Source of the DNA: Caulochytrium protostelioides
Lineage: Eukaryota; Chytridiomycota; Caulochytriomycetes; Caulochytriales; Caulochytriaceae
Direction of reading: 5' to 3'
NCBI GenBank assembly: GCA_003615045.1
Contig: ML014123.1
Coordinates: forward strand, 124,001-188,000
DNA: 64,000 nucleotides
Shown: positions 38,993-52,847 of the stretch, one piece after another
How the letters are laid out: each line of letters begins with the position of its first letter
Position numbering within the stretch: position 1 is the first letter of the stretch
The notes under the pieces: generated by a model
What the model was told of the DNA's origin: nothing
Databases searched by the model: none
The model's input: only the letters and a program-made list of their open reading frames with translations
Made by a program: the position numbers and the translations under genes

Positions 38993-41900
38993 CTAGTCGG
39001 TGGAGCAGAGCAAGCACACGCCCCCAAGAATCCACTTTTGGGGCCGTTCCTTGGTCTTCAGGTTGAACGTCCAGACAAAGGTGGGTCCACGCTGGCGCGT
39101 GCGATAGACGGGACATTCGTAGATGCTCTTCGTCTCGCGCTTGTCGATGGGCACGGCACGAATGTAGATGACGGGCATGCTGGGCACGAGGTCTTTGATT
39201 AAGCTCTCCTGAATGGCACCCGAACCGTTGTCCCAGCGTGCGCCTTCCATGAAGAGACCGTGGATGTAAGCGCCCTCGCGCGGCGCACCGCTGAACTCTT
39301 CGCGTGCCTTCTTAGTGACATCCACAGTCAGCACCATGCGGTCCAGGGGCCACTCGTTCTTACGCGCGGTCGTCTGCATGATGGCCGTCAGGAACGACTG
39401 CGGGTTGAACAGGCCGGGCAGCCAAACGACGGACGGTAGCTGGAAATCACCGACCCAGGCATCTAGCTCCTTGATGCGCTGGAGCAGGTTCGCATACCAG
39501 GCGGCCAGACCGGCGAGCGACGGATACGCGAGCTGGGTCCAGGAGTCCGGCACCTCGTTGAGGTACATGGCATTCATGAGCGACTCCATCTTTTCAGTGA
39601 TCGTCAAATCGCCCTTCAGGCCGAGATCTAGCTCCTTGAGGCTGCGGCGCATCTCGGTCATGAGAATTGTCATGCGGTCACACTCCTGCAGCGCGACCGA
39701 GATATACGGGGTGCGCTCCTCGACCTTCGCCATCAGCTCGGGAATGTTGAAGTTTTCCGGGAGCTTTTCGAGGATTTCGTCCAAGATCGCCTTGACTTTC
39801 TCCTCTTTAGAGGTGCCTTGGCCGCCCGACGTCTGGCGCGGCTGCATCTCCAGCAAGGTGCGGAACAGCTTCTCGGAGCTCTTAGTCAGCACACCGATTT
39901 CAGCGTTCGGGTGCAGGCCATAGAGCGAAGGACTTTCTGCCGGCAGGGTTTCATCCACGTAACGGTGGTACTCTTTAATGTCGCTGCTCGGCGGGGCCGG
40001 GAACCCGGGGGCAAGCTCCATTCCTTCAAGCAATTCTTCGCGGACATAGACATCCAGGTAAGCTGAGCACAAACGACGGTCCCAATCGTCAGAGATATGG
40101 CCGCCGTACATGATCTCGCCAAAAATGTAGCGTAGATCGGTCCACGGAACCTTAGCAAAGTTCTCCAGGTAGTTGTAGAGGACGTCAAAGCAGATCATCA
40201 GGTCGCCCGTGGAGAAGGGGTACGAGCGGTTCCATCCCTGCGTGCCGAACTTACGGCGCTCGAGCACGACGGCATGGAAGTAGGAGAGCGCAAAAGTCAC
40301 GGCGCGGAATTCGGAGTCTTTTGCCGACCGCTCCAGCGATTCCTGACTGAAGTTATCAAGGGCACGATGAATGTTGGCTTGCATGCCACTGGGCGGCTCG
40401 TTCGTGATCTTGATCGATGCCTGAAGGATCGAGATGGGAATGATGTGGTAAGCCGGGTCTGATGCGGGCTCCGCCGAAAGGAACACGCGGAAGTCCGGAT
40501 GCGAGCCCATCGATAGGACTTCCAGCTTTTTCTCGAGGATCGGTAACCATTTGACAAGAAGATGGATGTTCTCCAGCATGACCCAGCCACCCTCTTGGTA
40601 CGCGAGATCTAGCTTCTGTTCCGCAATCACCTCTTGGCCCTGACCCAGCGAAACGTAATGGTAGTTGCCGCGATCTTCGGTAAACCCGATCTGGCGGCCG
40701 AGGGCTTCGACTTCCTTGACCGGGTCGACACCGGGCGACAAGATAAAGAAGATCGGTGTACCGGGAGAGCTTTCCTGGAAGGAGATCGGGAACGGTACCC
40801 GCGAGCTGTCGACGTACTTGGGTCCCATCTTCTGGTGTATAAAGTTCTTGACCGCATACGCCATGCGGTCGGGACGCAGGCAGCGCAGGATACAGAGCTT
40901 CTGTAGCGGCGTCTTGTTCTTCCATTCCTGGGGCAGCTTTTCATTCTCTGGCGCCTCGTTCTCCCAGTATTTCTTCCACTGCTTGGAGGAGCCCTCGATG
41001 TCGGAAGCGAGTGAGCGGAATACTTCCAGGTTGGACAAGGTCTTGATCATACCCCAGGCTTGGTGGGATAGCCACTCGATGGGGCTGGTGGCGTTGGCCT
41101 GCGAGGGCCCGCGGAGCAAGAAATCGAGCTCCACCAGGTCGAGATCATCACTGGCAGCCAGAATCTGGAAGGTCATCTGCGCTGCAAAGATTAGCTTGTC
41201 ACGCTCAAACAGACCACGTGTGATATACACGAAGATCATGTGTGTGATGCTGACAATCAGCGCCGACACACGCTCTTTGAGGTCTTCGACTTGCTCGGCT
41301 CGGGCGATCGCGTTCTGGAAGACGACCTTGTAAGCGTTGAGCGAGTATTGGTACATCGGATGGATTTGCCACAAGTCATTGAGCAAGAAGTAGAGCAGCG
41401 ACGAGCGCGCGGCCACGGGACGGTATTGTTCACGCGTCTCGTTGATCTTCTTCTCGGTCCGCTTCGCTTCTTCGACCTTCTGTTCAATGTCGAGCGCCGT
41501 GCTCTTCGTAATTTCCAGGCTCTCCACCAGCGAAGTGTCGCCAAGGAAATTGCCGGAGGCTGACGACAGTCGCGACAGCAGCGAGTCTTCCAGCTCCGTC
41601 AGACGGATCTTGAACTCGTTCTGCTGCTTCGTCAGCTCCGCCTTGGTTTTCTCCAAGTCTGGGCGCTCGGTGTTCACAACATCGGCGAGCAGCTGGTCCT
41701 CCAGACCTGACAGCGTGACGGTGAAGTTAATCAGGGTCGTCTGCGCTTGAATCTCGGGCGGGTAGTGCGGGTTGGCTAGACGGGTCTGCATAATCAGCTT
41801 GAAGCGGTGATCATATTCGACTTCCTTGTCGCCGAGACGCATGTACCGGCCCTTCTTGATGGTTTCGCGGCCGAGCACCGAGTTGAGTACGGGGTCAATC

Positions 41901-44900
41901 GACTCGGCAATGTCTTCCAGAAGAACTGTCTCGCCGTTGGTTATGGCCTTTTCAATGGCGTCCAGGTATCCCTTCTGGCCTAAGCGGATGATGCGCAAAT
42001 CTTTGCCTTCGCGGTTCTTGATCCACGTCACACCTTGCAGCTGGGGATCGATGATGAGGGGCCAGCGCTTGCAGCTGATGACCATTGTCGCGTTCTCCAG
42101 CGACACTCGGTCCGTCGGCAGGCCTTCGTTGTTCCACTTGGCGACATCCGCACTGCTCGTCAGCAGGCTAAGCGGATCGAGGCCTTCGCTGATCGGAACG
42201 CGGTGCGGGTTCGATGTGTCCTCCAGGTACTTGAGCCAGGTCTCAGTCAGCAGCTCCTCGCGGTAGCGCTTGCTGAAACAGCCCATGTAGGATACGAACG
42301 TCGATGCCAGAAGCACATCGCCTGCTAGCGTCTTTTCCTGCTCCTTAAAGCGGGCGACGGACTCGCTCCAGCGGACCTTTTCCGACGCCAGACCCCCCAC
42401 AAGTCGGTTCGCAAGGCCAATCGTGTCCTGAGTCGCTTTCGCTTCTTCCTCGCACTTCATCTTGTCCGCGGTCGCCTTCTCAAACTGCGCTCGAAGCTGG
42501 CCCAGGTTGCCGTCGAGTTCCGCGATTTTGGCTTGGATCTCGGCGAGACGCGCCTGGGCCGAGTGCAGCTCGGCGTTAGCGGCTTCGAGGGCGCGGCGCT
42601 TCGGCTCGACATCACAGTACACGCGATAATACCCGACAATGTTGACGGCCCACGAGCAAAGACCAGCTGCGGCGACGGACTTGCTGCGCATGTAGTTCTC
42701 GTTGAAGTTCGGATTCGCGAGGTATGGATCGATGGCGTCCAGGTTGCTCTTGTCGATGGCCTCCTTGTTGAAAGAAATGAGCGACTCGAGGAAACTGTCG
42801 ACCTTGGCCATCATGTTCTTGCCCGCTTTCCAGCTGCGGTCCTTGGCGATCTTGCCCGGCGGACTGAGTAAGACCATGACGGCGGCGACAACGTTGACGA
42901 CGTCGTCGGAGGGGCTCCCGAAACTCTTGAGTTCCGTCAAGTTTGCTTTGTTGAGCGTGTTGAGAGCATTGGCCGCGGCCGCCAGGGCCGGCTCAGCGGC
43001 CTGCAAGTCCTTCTCGCAGGCCATCTGTTTCTCGGTGACTTCCTTGGTAATCACATCGACCTTGCGCTCCTCTTCGGCCGCAATTGCCTTTTCCTTGTTG
43101 ACCTGCTCGGTGTCAAGACCGACACGCTGAATAAGGCGCTCAGCCTCGGCGTTTTTGGCGGTCAATTCGACTTCCTGCGAGGCTAGCTTGGATTTGAGGT
43201 CGTCGACTTGTTCTGCGGTAGACTGCAGCTTTGTCAGCCCGTTTTCCAGCCGCTCCATCGACTTGATCAACTCGCCGGATTTCTTCTCGAGCATCTCCTT
43301 GTAAATGGAGATCAGCGCGAGGAACGACTTGGGTGTCGTGTAGTTGTAGCGCTTCTCGTTGACAAGATACTTGCGCGAGATCTCGGTCACACTCTGATGG
43401 GCAAATGACATGAAGTGCGTCACCGGGCCCTTCAAATCATCCGGTACCAAGTCACAGTTGGCAATAAAGCGGGCGGCCACGGACTGGAGCGCTTCTTCGG
43501 GCCACTCCTGGAACCAGTCGATCATGGTCTGGTTCACGATAGCGGGGAATTTACGGCAACGCGAACGCAGCGTGTTGCCGACCGGGCTGAAGCACAGTAC
43601 AACTTTCAGGTTGCGACGCACGTTCCGAATAAACAGCTCCCAGCACATTTCGCGGGTATCCATCAGACCAAGGGCCTTGCACTCGTTGCGCATCGAGTTG
43701 ATGATGCCGTCAACTTCGTCGTCTGGGAAAAGGGAGGGCACGTCACCTGATGCCAGAATGTCATTGATCACGACCAGGAACCGCTCATCGGCAATCTGCG
43801 CGTCCGTCAGGAGGAACATGACGCGCTGTTTCTTTTGGCCCGCTTTGATGTAGAGCGCCGCGATATCGGTTTTCAGGTCGACCATGCTGTAGCCCTTGCG
43901 AATCGTGATTTGGAAGTCGTCCATGTTCGAGATAAAAGCCGACAGACGCGCTAGCGACTGTTTGCCGCTCCCGCCGACACCCACCAGCAGCGCGTTGCCA
44001 CGAGGGCTCTCGAGAATGCGGTTGATGCGGCAGATGTGGGCCATGGCGTCTTCGAAGAGCACCAGACCCATCGCTGCATTGGTTTCGTCATACTGCGTCT
44101 GCGCTTCTTCCAGCAGGCGCTTGACAGTCGGCCAGTCCCGCATGGCGCCGTACTTCGGGTCATTGAGACCACCGGCGAAGTGCGACCACAGGTTGGGCTC
44201 GGATTTAATGGCTGTCTGGTCGAGCTCCTCAAACGACTTTTTGAACACGTCTTCCTGGATCTTGCTAAGCTGGTTGCGGTCTTCGGGCGTGATCATTTTG
44301 TCGCCATAAGTGCGGTTCGCCTCGTGAAGGAATAGACGCACAAGGTCGACGGCGTCACGCACCGCATCCTTCTGGGCATACAGCATCCCCTGGAAGATGT
44401 TGCTCAGATCACGCAGGTTGAACGTATAGTGGAACTTGACGGCTGTCGGGAGGAAAGCGCTGCTCACACGCTTGTGCAGCAGCAGCCCAGCCGCCACCAA
44501 ACGGTCGCCGAGCTTCGAAATAGAGGGCGAGAACGACTTAAGGTGGCCGCCTAGGATCTGCGAGTAGATGCTCTGCAGCGATTCCTGCATCGGGAAGTTG
44601 ACGGTGAAGGAGGCGAAGTGGCGCGACAAGCGGCCGCTGATAGTGAACGAGCCCGCGGTCGGGTTCATGCACGCGACATACTGGCAGTTATGGATCTCCT
44701 TCAGCGTTAGCTTTTGGCGGTCATACCAGTGCTTGTAGTCAAGGTGTTGACGCAACAGCGTGTGCGGGCTTGCTGTTCCATACTTGTCGACCTCGGGCAT
44801 GTTGAGATCGTCCAAGAAGTAGATGATCTTCTTGTTGCCCGGGGGACCGTAGTTGCGACCAGCCTTTTTCTCCAGAGGCTTCTCCAACACGGCTTGCAGG

Positions 44901-47900
44901 GACCAGGCCGTCGTGTAGAAGTTGAACGGCACATTGACAATCAGACGGTCATCGGGGTAGGAGCGGAGTTTTTCCTGCATGAGTACCGTCTTGCCGCTGC
45001 CGGCATTACCGATCAGCAACACGGGTTTCCCGTTGTCGGCGAGGACATCCAGGAGGTAGCGGATGCGGATCGTCTCGCTCGTGTGCACCATGACGCTCGA
45101 CAGAGGCTCTTCGGGATCGAACTGGTACTTGGGAATGCGCTCGGACCAGTTCACAAAACGCTTCGTTTCGTGGTCAATGTAGTAATCAAACACGGTGCCG
45201 GCCACGGGGAATTTCACGTTCTGCTTGAACTCCGCGTGGAACCACTTGCTAAACTCAGCCTTGTAGTCGACCGTCGTTTCCGTGATGATCGGGCCACCAA
45301 AGGCCCAGACAACCGCGAATCCGAAATAGATCTCATACCACTCCTTGTCACAACCCTTGGGAACATTCTCTGGAATAAGCAGGCCCTCCAGAATGTTGCA
45401 CAAGGACACAATAAGGGAAAATTCTTCGACATTGGCCATCTTGAAGCGGCCCGAACGCAGAACTTCCAAACACGGGTTCACAAAGCGGTCAAAGAGCACA
45501 GACAGAGCGCTCTTTTCGGTCGCATCCTCGCGTTTATCGAGCCATGACTGGACGTGGGGGTTCCAGCCCAGGTCGGACGCACTGATGTAGAGAATGCCGG
45601 CACGCGAGACGGTGGCGGGCGTGGCGTACTTGAGATCAGCAATCTCGAAAATGAGACGCAGATGCGGTTTCAACGGGATACGCTCGTTCGACGCGAGAGT
45701 CAGCATCTTGTTGTCGTCCATGACGGTGTTCAGACTTTCGATCCAGTTAGGGTCGATATCGCCGTCCAAGATCATCCATTTGGGATCCGTGCCGGGGGTC
45801 GAGGCCATATCGCGCAGGATGCTCGAAAACAGGCCGTCCTTCCACTCACGCGTGGACGGGTTAATGTAGCCGAACAGGTCATCCGTCGTAACGGCCTTCG
45901 GGTTAAGATCGTAGGTGGTGCACTTGCGGCCCGTGTTCTGGTACGTCTTGGCCAGCATCTTCCAGACCTGGGACTTGCCAGTCCCGCCGTTGCCAATGAT
46001 AAACACACAATGGCGCACGGCCATCAGTTCTTCCAGCTGGACCACCTTCAGGACGAAGATATCTTCAGCCTGCAGACCGCTTTCGACGGTGGCGCGGCGA
46101 ATATTGCTCTCGAGCTGCTCATCGCGCTTGCGCAGAACCTCGACCTTGGGGAAAAGATCACCAATCAAGCCATGGAAGACCTGAAGATCATCGGTCACAA
46201 TCTTGGGCAAGTTGAAATCACGCAACGCGCGCATCAGCACGTGCTCTTCCGGTACCGAAGGGTCGGAACGCTTCAGACTGCCAGCCACAACCAGCACCGA
46301 CTTGATGGCTCGGAGACCCCAGTCGTAGTGGTCCTGCTTCGAAAGCAGCTCGCGGTTCAACTTGTAGAGCGTGTTGAATTTGCGCGCGAGACCGCTGGCT
46401 TGGATGAAGCCTTCAGCCATCAGCATGATTTCACAAATCAGCTCTAGGTTGGGAACCACCATCGAGCACGGACGGAACAACGCTTTGATGTTCTCGGGCA
46501 GCTCGGTACGACCGGCATAGCCGGGGTTCATCGTAATGAACGCGCCGACCGTCGACACGAGGCTAATTTCCTCGCCCTGGAAGATAAAACGCTTCTTTTT
46601 GGCGCGCAGGGCGTCCTGGATACTCTTGACTTGCGTCGCAATGACGGACAAGACTTCGACGGAAATGCGGTTGAACTCGTCGAAGCAGCCCCAAGTGCCG
46701 CTTTGGGCCAGGCCCTTGAAGATGTTGCCCACCGATTTGTAGTCCATCTGCTCGGAGCAGTTAAACACAAAGCACTGGAGCGCCAGCGCCTTGGCCAAAT
46801 CCTTGACGGTTTCCGTTTTGCCCGTACCGGCCGGACCGGCGGGTGCACCCCCCATGATCAGGTGGAGTGACTGAGACAGCGTAATGTAGCAACGATCCGT
46901 CAGGGCCGTGACGACGAGACGCGGTGTGTTGCCGAGATACTCGTAGCTGTAGCGGAACTGAGCATCGCAGATGTTGATGAAGCAGTCATTTTCCACATCG
47001 TCCCAGCGGAGTCGGAGCTGCGACTGCCACGCAAAGCACTGGGCGCTGTCGGCCTTCTCAGTAATAAGCTTCGCGACAATGTCACGCGCGTGGACATCAA
47101 GGGTACACACCGTCATGATCATCTGACGATTCCCCGGGGTCAAGTCACCCTGAATCAGGTTGATCAGCGCTGTGAGCTGGTTAACTTGCTTCTTGTAGTA
47201 GTCTTTCAACGAGTTCTCGTAGCCCTCCTCGAGACGCGCGAACGCGGCGTTGACTTCGCTGGCCCACCAGACGCCAGTGCCTGCAATCGTGATCTGCGCG
47301 GGGTAGTCAAAGATCCACTGCTCACGCGGCTTTTCTTCATAGGCAGTCACGGCCTCGCCGAGCAGGTATCGCAGCGTCGCACGCATCGTATCGACCAGAC
47401 GATTCAGCCAGACTTCAACGGGGCCCGTACACTCGCAGGGCTGGCTGAACGCCACGTACTCGTCCTGCTGGGAGTACATGCCGATCGCGGTCTTAGTGTT
47501 CTCGCCGGTGACCGGGTCCTTCTGGAACTCAAGACCCGAGAGCGAGTCAAACAGCTTGGACAGGTGGACGGCGACCTCAGTTGGGAGGTTACCCTTGGCG
47601 AGAATGTCAAGCAGGTCGGACGCCGAGACGAAATAGAAACGGGGGAAAGCCAGACGCTTGGTTTCCAGGTACTCAGCGAGCGACTTCTCACACAGCGCCA
47701 GGTTGCCCTGCAGGTTTTCGAGCTTTTCGTACAGGCCCGGGCGCATACAGACTTCGATCACATACGGAATGGGCGCCGCCTCCTTCATAAGCTGCTTGTA
47801 AGCGCCATCGATGCTATCGAACCGCTTTGAGTCCTCCGGCAGCTGAGCGCGGATGTCCTCCGAGCCCATAAAGATGTTTTCCAGATGCGACCAAGTTTGC

Positions 47901-50900
47901 TGGACCTCGAGCCAGAGATGCGTGACCGAGTCGACGGTCGACAGGATGTTCTGCCAGCGTGAGATCTCTTCTTCGAAGTGTGCGATGTACTTGCTGGACA
48001 TCATCGTCTGCAGCATCACCTGGTTGTCTTCGAGCACCTCCACCATCGTTTCAGAGCTCTTGAGCAGCGGCGTTTTGGTGCTGGCATGAACCTCATAAAT
48101 GAACTCCATCGTTTTCCAGGTTTTGTCGAGATCAACGAGAACTTTCTCCATCGCCAGCTCTTTGGAGGCGCGGTCGACAATCCCTTTGACTTCGTCTTCG
48201 AACTTGTGCAACTGCAGACTCAGCAGGTCCTGGAAGCGAAGATCAGCCGTCATCACGAATGTCACGCCGGTTGCTTTCATAAGCTGGCGCCAGTGGCGCT
48301 CGCGGATGGCGCTGCTCCGTAGCTCGCCGACTGCACGGAGCGAGGTCATCATGTCCTTGACCGCTTGGTCGACGCCCTGGTAGACATCCCAGCCCTTGAC
48401 TTCTTTGTCCATGCGGCGCAGCTCCTTAGCAAGATCGCGGCACCGCGTGTCAAGGATCTCGGTATCGATCGCAGTCCACAGCGTACTGCGCCACTGCGAA
48501 AACAGACCGTTCACGAGCGCCACCAAGTCCCAGACCGTTTTAAGCAGCGTCAGGTCGCGGCGGCAGTCGGCCAACTGGCGGTAACTAGGCGTGCTGAGCT
48601 CGAACAGCTCGCACGACGTGCGGAGCTCGGCGGCTTCAGTCTCCATGGTGGTCACGGCAAATTGCGCGGCATCCATCAGCTCGTACGCGGCGTCAGGACC
48701 GATGATGTAGCCGAGGGGCGCGCGGCGGCGGAATTCTTCGCGGAACGAATAGTTGCGCGTCTCAAACCGGTTGCAGCGTTGCTGCAGCAGCTCGACCTCC
48801 TTCGCCTGCAGCGGGGCCACGTGATCCTTGATGGAGACCGACAGCTTCTTGACTTCCGTCCACGCTTCTGGTAGCTCGGCAAGCAGGCGGTGGCTCTCCT
48901 CGGGCATCTCCACACCGAACTGGCGCAGCAGATTGATAGTCTTGCGCATGGAATCGAGGCTCGAGTCAATGGAGCCGGTGCGCTGCTTCACGCCGTGGAG
49001 GAGGCCCATGATCTTGACGAGACCCTGCAGATCGCCTTCCTCAATCTTGACCTGCAGACCCGACTTGTTCGCCTTGACGAACTGGTGCAGCTCCAGCAGG
49101 TTCTCAGCCGTAGCGTCCGAAAGGTGTTTCGTCAAACTGAAGCTCCACTTCTTGACCACTACGTTCAGCGACTGCTTTAGAGGCTTCGCGTCGATACGGA
49201 ACCAGCCGTTGATCAAAACGTCCGGGTCCATCGCCATAATCGTCTTATGGATCGATTCAAACTTGCGGATCTGCTGCTCAAAGCGGTCCAGTGGCAAGGC
49301 GCCGCCGGCCGTCGCATCGGCCGCTGCGCCCGCGGTGGCTGCCGCCGATGGCGCCGCGCTCTCGTCCGACCCGTCCGCCGCCGTGGTCTCCGCGGGCGGC
49401 TCATTGAGGAAGCGCTCCATGTATTGTGCCCGCGACTCCGTCCACAGATATGCGTAGCGGTCGTACGTCTGGCGGTACGCAATGCAGCTCTCAGCCGCGG
49501 CGGCAATGCGCGTGCGGATTAGATCCGCCAGATCGCTGAGGGTCGCGTCGCGCTTAATTTCGCCGATGTACGACTCGTTCTCTTCCTGCATGCGGCGGAT
49601 CTCGGCCTCCAGATGCGCCGCGAGCTCATCCTCGCGTGCGGCACAGTCCTCCTCGGTATTCGCCTCGCCGCCTTCCGCGGCTTGAACCGCGGCCGCCGTG
49701 ACGGCGGCGTGGTGCTGCGCCTCAAACGCGGCTATCCCATCGTCCTCGGGAGGCACGATCCGGCCCATTAAAGCGGCCATTTCGTAGACATCATCAATCA
49801 TATCGCTGGCGATGCGGATCAAGTTGTTGTCGAGCGCCACGTCCGGTGCTGGCGTCAATACTAAGCCCTGGGGACCAAGTTCCAGCTTGGCCTCCAGGTA
49901 CGGCGAGACGTCGCTGCCTTGTGCAGTCATGTTGTTGGCGATGCTTTCCAGACTCACTCGGATGGCATCCACAAAGCCCTGGCGCGTAATGTCGTTCACG
50001 TAGCGTTTGTACTGGATCCAGTGCTCCGAGGACGGCGAGACATCCAGCAAGGCCTGGGAGTTGGAGAGAAGCTCGTGAACCATCTTGCCGTCTCTACGAA
50101 TCTGGTCATAGGTCGCATTAACCCGGCCCTGCTCGTCCTCGATGTTGAGGGCCTTCTTGGTATCGCGGCGCTCGATCAAGGGCTGGCGGCTCCACGAGGC
50201 CATCGTGTCGCGGATTTGAGAAACATTAGCCTTGACTTGCTGCAGGATGGCATTCAGCGAGGAGACGGACTCGTGGATCTCATTGATGTACGCATCCACG
50301 TCGCCACTGTTCCAGTTAATGCTGTGCAGGCCACGGCTGATCTGCGCATCGACCGCCTTCAACCGACCTTCGATCAGCGGCTGCTCCACGTCCAAAACGT
50401 TAGTTCGGACCTGGTTGAGCATGTTCGCTACGTGGTCCAAGCGGAAGATGTAGTCCCGGAAGACATTTGACTTGGCATAGATGTCCTGGGCAGCCACCGG
50501 GGGCGTCATTGTCAAATGTTCAAAGTATCGCATCTCTCGCAACAGGGTAATCACGTTCGGATCAAAATTGATGGCGATCAGCGTAGCACTGCCGTCCTTG
50601 TAGACCAGCAAGGGCTTGCTCAGGTTGGTCTGGGCAATATCTCCCACTTGGCCAGCCCACTGCTCGAAAACCGACTGCTCATACATGGCGATGCTGTCGT
50701 GCAAGCGCTGATACTTGGCAAAGATGGCTTCGGTTACGTCCTTGTCCGGCCCGAAGAATGACTGGAAGGCCGACACACGCTCCATGCGACGCTCAATGCG
50801 GTCACGCAACTCCGAGGCCCATGTTAACGCACCCGTGGTGGGGGGCATGTTGCAGTGAATCGGCGGGTGATCCCGCTCCGAGTTAAACAGGTTGACTACG

Positions 50901-52847
50901 TCGTCCAGATCTTCATCGAACATCTTGAGCAAGCCCTGAAACTTGTCCACAAAGTCTTCCTGGATGGCTTGGCGCGACAGCAGACCACTAAAGCTCTCGA
51001 GGAGCCGGAAGCAGCCGGAGAGGCCGCTGCAGTCGTCGAACGCCTGGCACAGAATGGTCGCCATGCGCTTGTCCAGATCCATGACGCGCTGGTGGAAGAT
51101 GGCGAGATCGGCATCAAACTGGTAAAGCGACATATCCAGGATGTCGTACTTGGCCGTGGCAAACGCGCGCAGCACAGTCATGAACTCATTGAACACGGTC
51201 ATCATTTCAAGGGTCAGCATCTTGCCGCGGGTGCCACCGATTTCGATCTTTTCCAACCGGTTGAACTCGACGATCGTCTCAAAAACGTTCAGAATCGCCG
51301 CGACGCGCGACTGGAAGGCGTCGAATCGCGCAAAGACCATCGACTTGCGAATCTGCCAGGGGCGCCCTCCCGGCTGGCGGGCCGACTCGGCCTGCGCATC
51401 GAAGTAGGAGCGCTTGAACGCCTCGCAGACCTGCAGCGAAATGTGAAGACGCTCCATGGATTCCTCGAACTCGCCCTGGAAGAGCTCCGCGGTCCCGATG
51501 AAGGTATGCGCCTGCTGGATGACCTCATTGGCCAGCTCCTGGAGGATCACGGAGAGGTGCTCCGGCGTATGGTAGTACTTGGAGTGACGGGTTACCAGCA
51601 CCAGGATATGCATGATCGTGGGAAACAGGTGCGCCGTCTCCTGCAGATCGCTCGAGCTCGTCAGGCGCTCACAAACGTTGCGGAGGCTCTTAAGATATCC
51701 GTTGATATCGCGGGTTTCGTCCAACGCCCGCTCAACTTCGGCCGTCACGTCCTGCAAGGCCGCGGCATACGGGCTGCGGTGCGCCGTCAGCACCTGCGCA
51801 ATCGTCTGGATCTGCGTGTCTTTTAGCTGCTGAAAAATGCCCTCCAAGTTCGCCGTCTTAGCGGCCCAGAAATCCAGCTCTACGATCGGGCCCGGGTTCA
51901 AGCCCTGTTCGAGCGCCTCGCCGCTCCGGCTCGCGACGACTTTGCGGATCTGGTGGGTCCAGTTGATGATCGATGTCTCAAGCGCCGACAACTCATCATA
52001 ATTGGGGCTTGCGATGGTACTGCCCGCCGCCGCAGCGGTGGCCGCATGAGCGCCGGCTTTGCCTGTCGAAGCGGTGCCTTGTTTGGCCGCGAGACTGGGC
52101 TGCGCCGGCAACGGCAGCATGGTCTTGCCCTTACTCTGGCCGGCAATCACGGTGACAGCGCCGTTCATCTGATGGAAGCGCGTCACAACATCGTTGGCCA
52201 GCACTTTGGGCCAGCTCTCAAAGTTCTTCTGATTGGCCAGAACGGGAATATACACATCTTCAAGCAACTCGCTAAGGAAGTCCAACGGATTGCCAGACAG
52301 ACCGCCATCGATCAGCTCATTATCGAATTTCATCTCGGTCAGCGGCGCGTTTTGCCGTTTTTTGACCCAGTATAAGCATCGCTTCTTGGTCGAGACGTTG
52401 CTCGGGATGACAAAGCTCGATACGAGCTCGTCTTTCTGGTTGATGTAGAACACCAGGGCATTGTGGTGCTTGTCCAAAAAGTCGGCGATGGTCTGACTGT
52501 TTAGCATGCAACCATAGCAGAGACATTGGGCAAGGAAAGAGTAGATAACATTGAGAGACCAGGTTGGTGAGTGTCTCCACGTCAAACGTCACCGAAAAGG
52601 AAAAGAAAGGAAATGGAGGAGGCCTTCACATTCATGACGCCTATGGGCGGCGGTCTGGTGGCGAGAACGGGACCGAACGATGAAGCACGTGGTTCACTTA
52701 CGCATTATCCGGCACGACGAGCATTTTCTGCCATTTGTCCGGCTTGAGCTTGAAGGCCGAGCACACCTTCTCCTCGAAGAATGCGAAGCGCCCGTCCGAC
52801 GCGACGGCGCCGCCCGTGGCGGCATCGTCCTTCTTGGACTCCGACAT
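38993..52847 (-). CDS. Axonemal outer-arm dynein beta heavy chain (DNAH9/11/17 type)
   Basis: Exon 1 is complement(52702..52847), starting MSESKKDDAATGG and including FAFFEEKVCSAFKLKPDKWQ. The intron is 52497-52701 (GTAAGT...ACAG, 205 nt). Exon 2 is complement(38993..52496), 13.5 kb uninterrupted; 4549 residues in all. The tail carries the family's VYIPVLANQKNFESWPKVL and SGQSKGKT-like segment (GQSKGKTMLPLPA). P-loops: AAA1 GPAGTGKT at 1936-1943, AAA2 GNGGTGKS at 2217, AAA3 GNAGSGKT at 2545, AAA4 GVGGSGKQ at 2888. The coiled-coil stalk with the microtubule-binding tip lies at about 3140-3430. The end is GGVCLLCSTD. AAA1 (NTPRLVVTALTDRCYITLSQ, EQMDYKSVGNI) matches the beta chain rather than the alpha or gamma chain. 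It drives outer-arm sliding in the flagellar axoneme. The first Met in the exon 2 frame lies in the intron and was rejected. Confidence 0.95.

Noticed and set aside
45554-51826. Several 250-325 codon plus-strand frames within the dynein gene
   Set aside because: Antisense to conserved AAA and tail regions of the heavy chain.
38993-52585. Dynein heavy chain starting at 52585
   Set aside because: The first 29 residues are intron sequence; exon 1 at 52702-52847 encodes the conserved LKPDKWQKM region and splices in phase.
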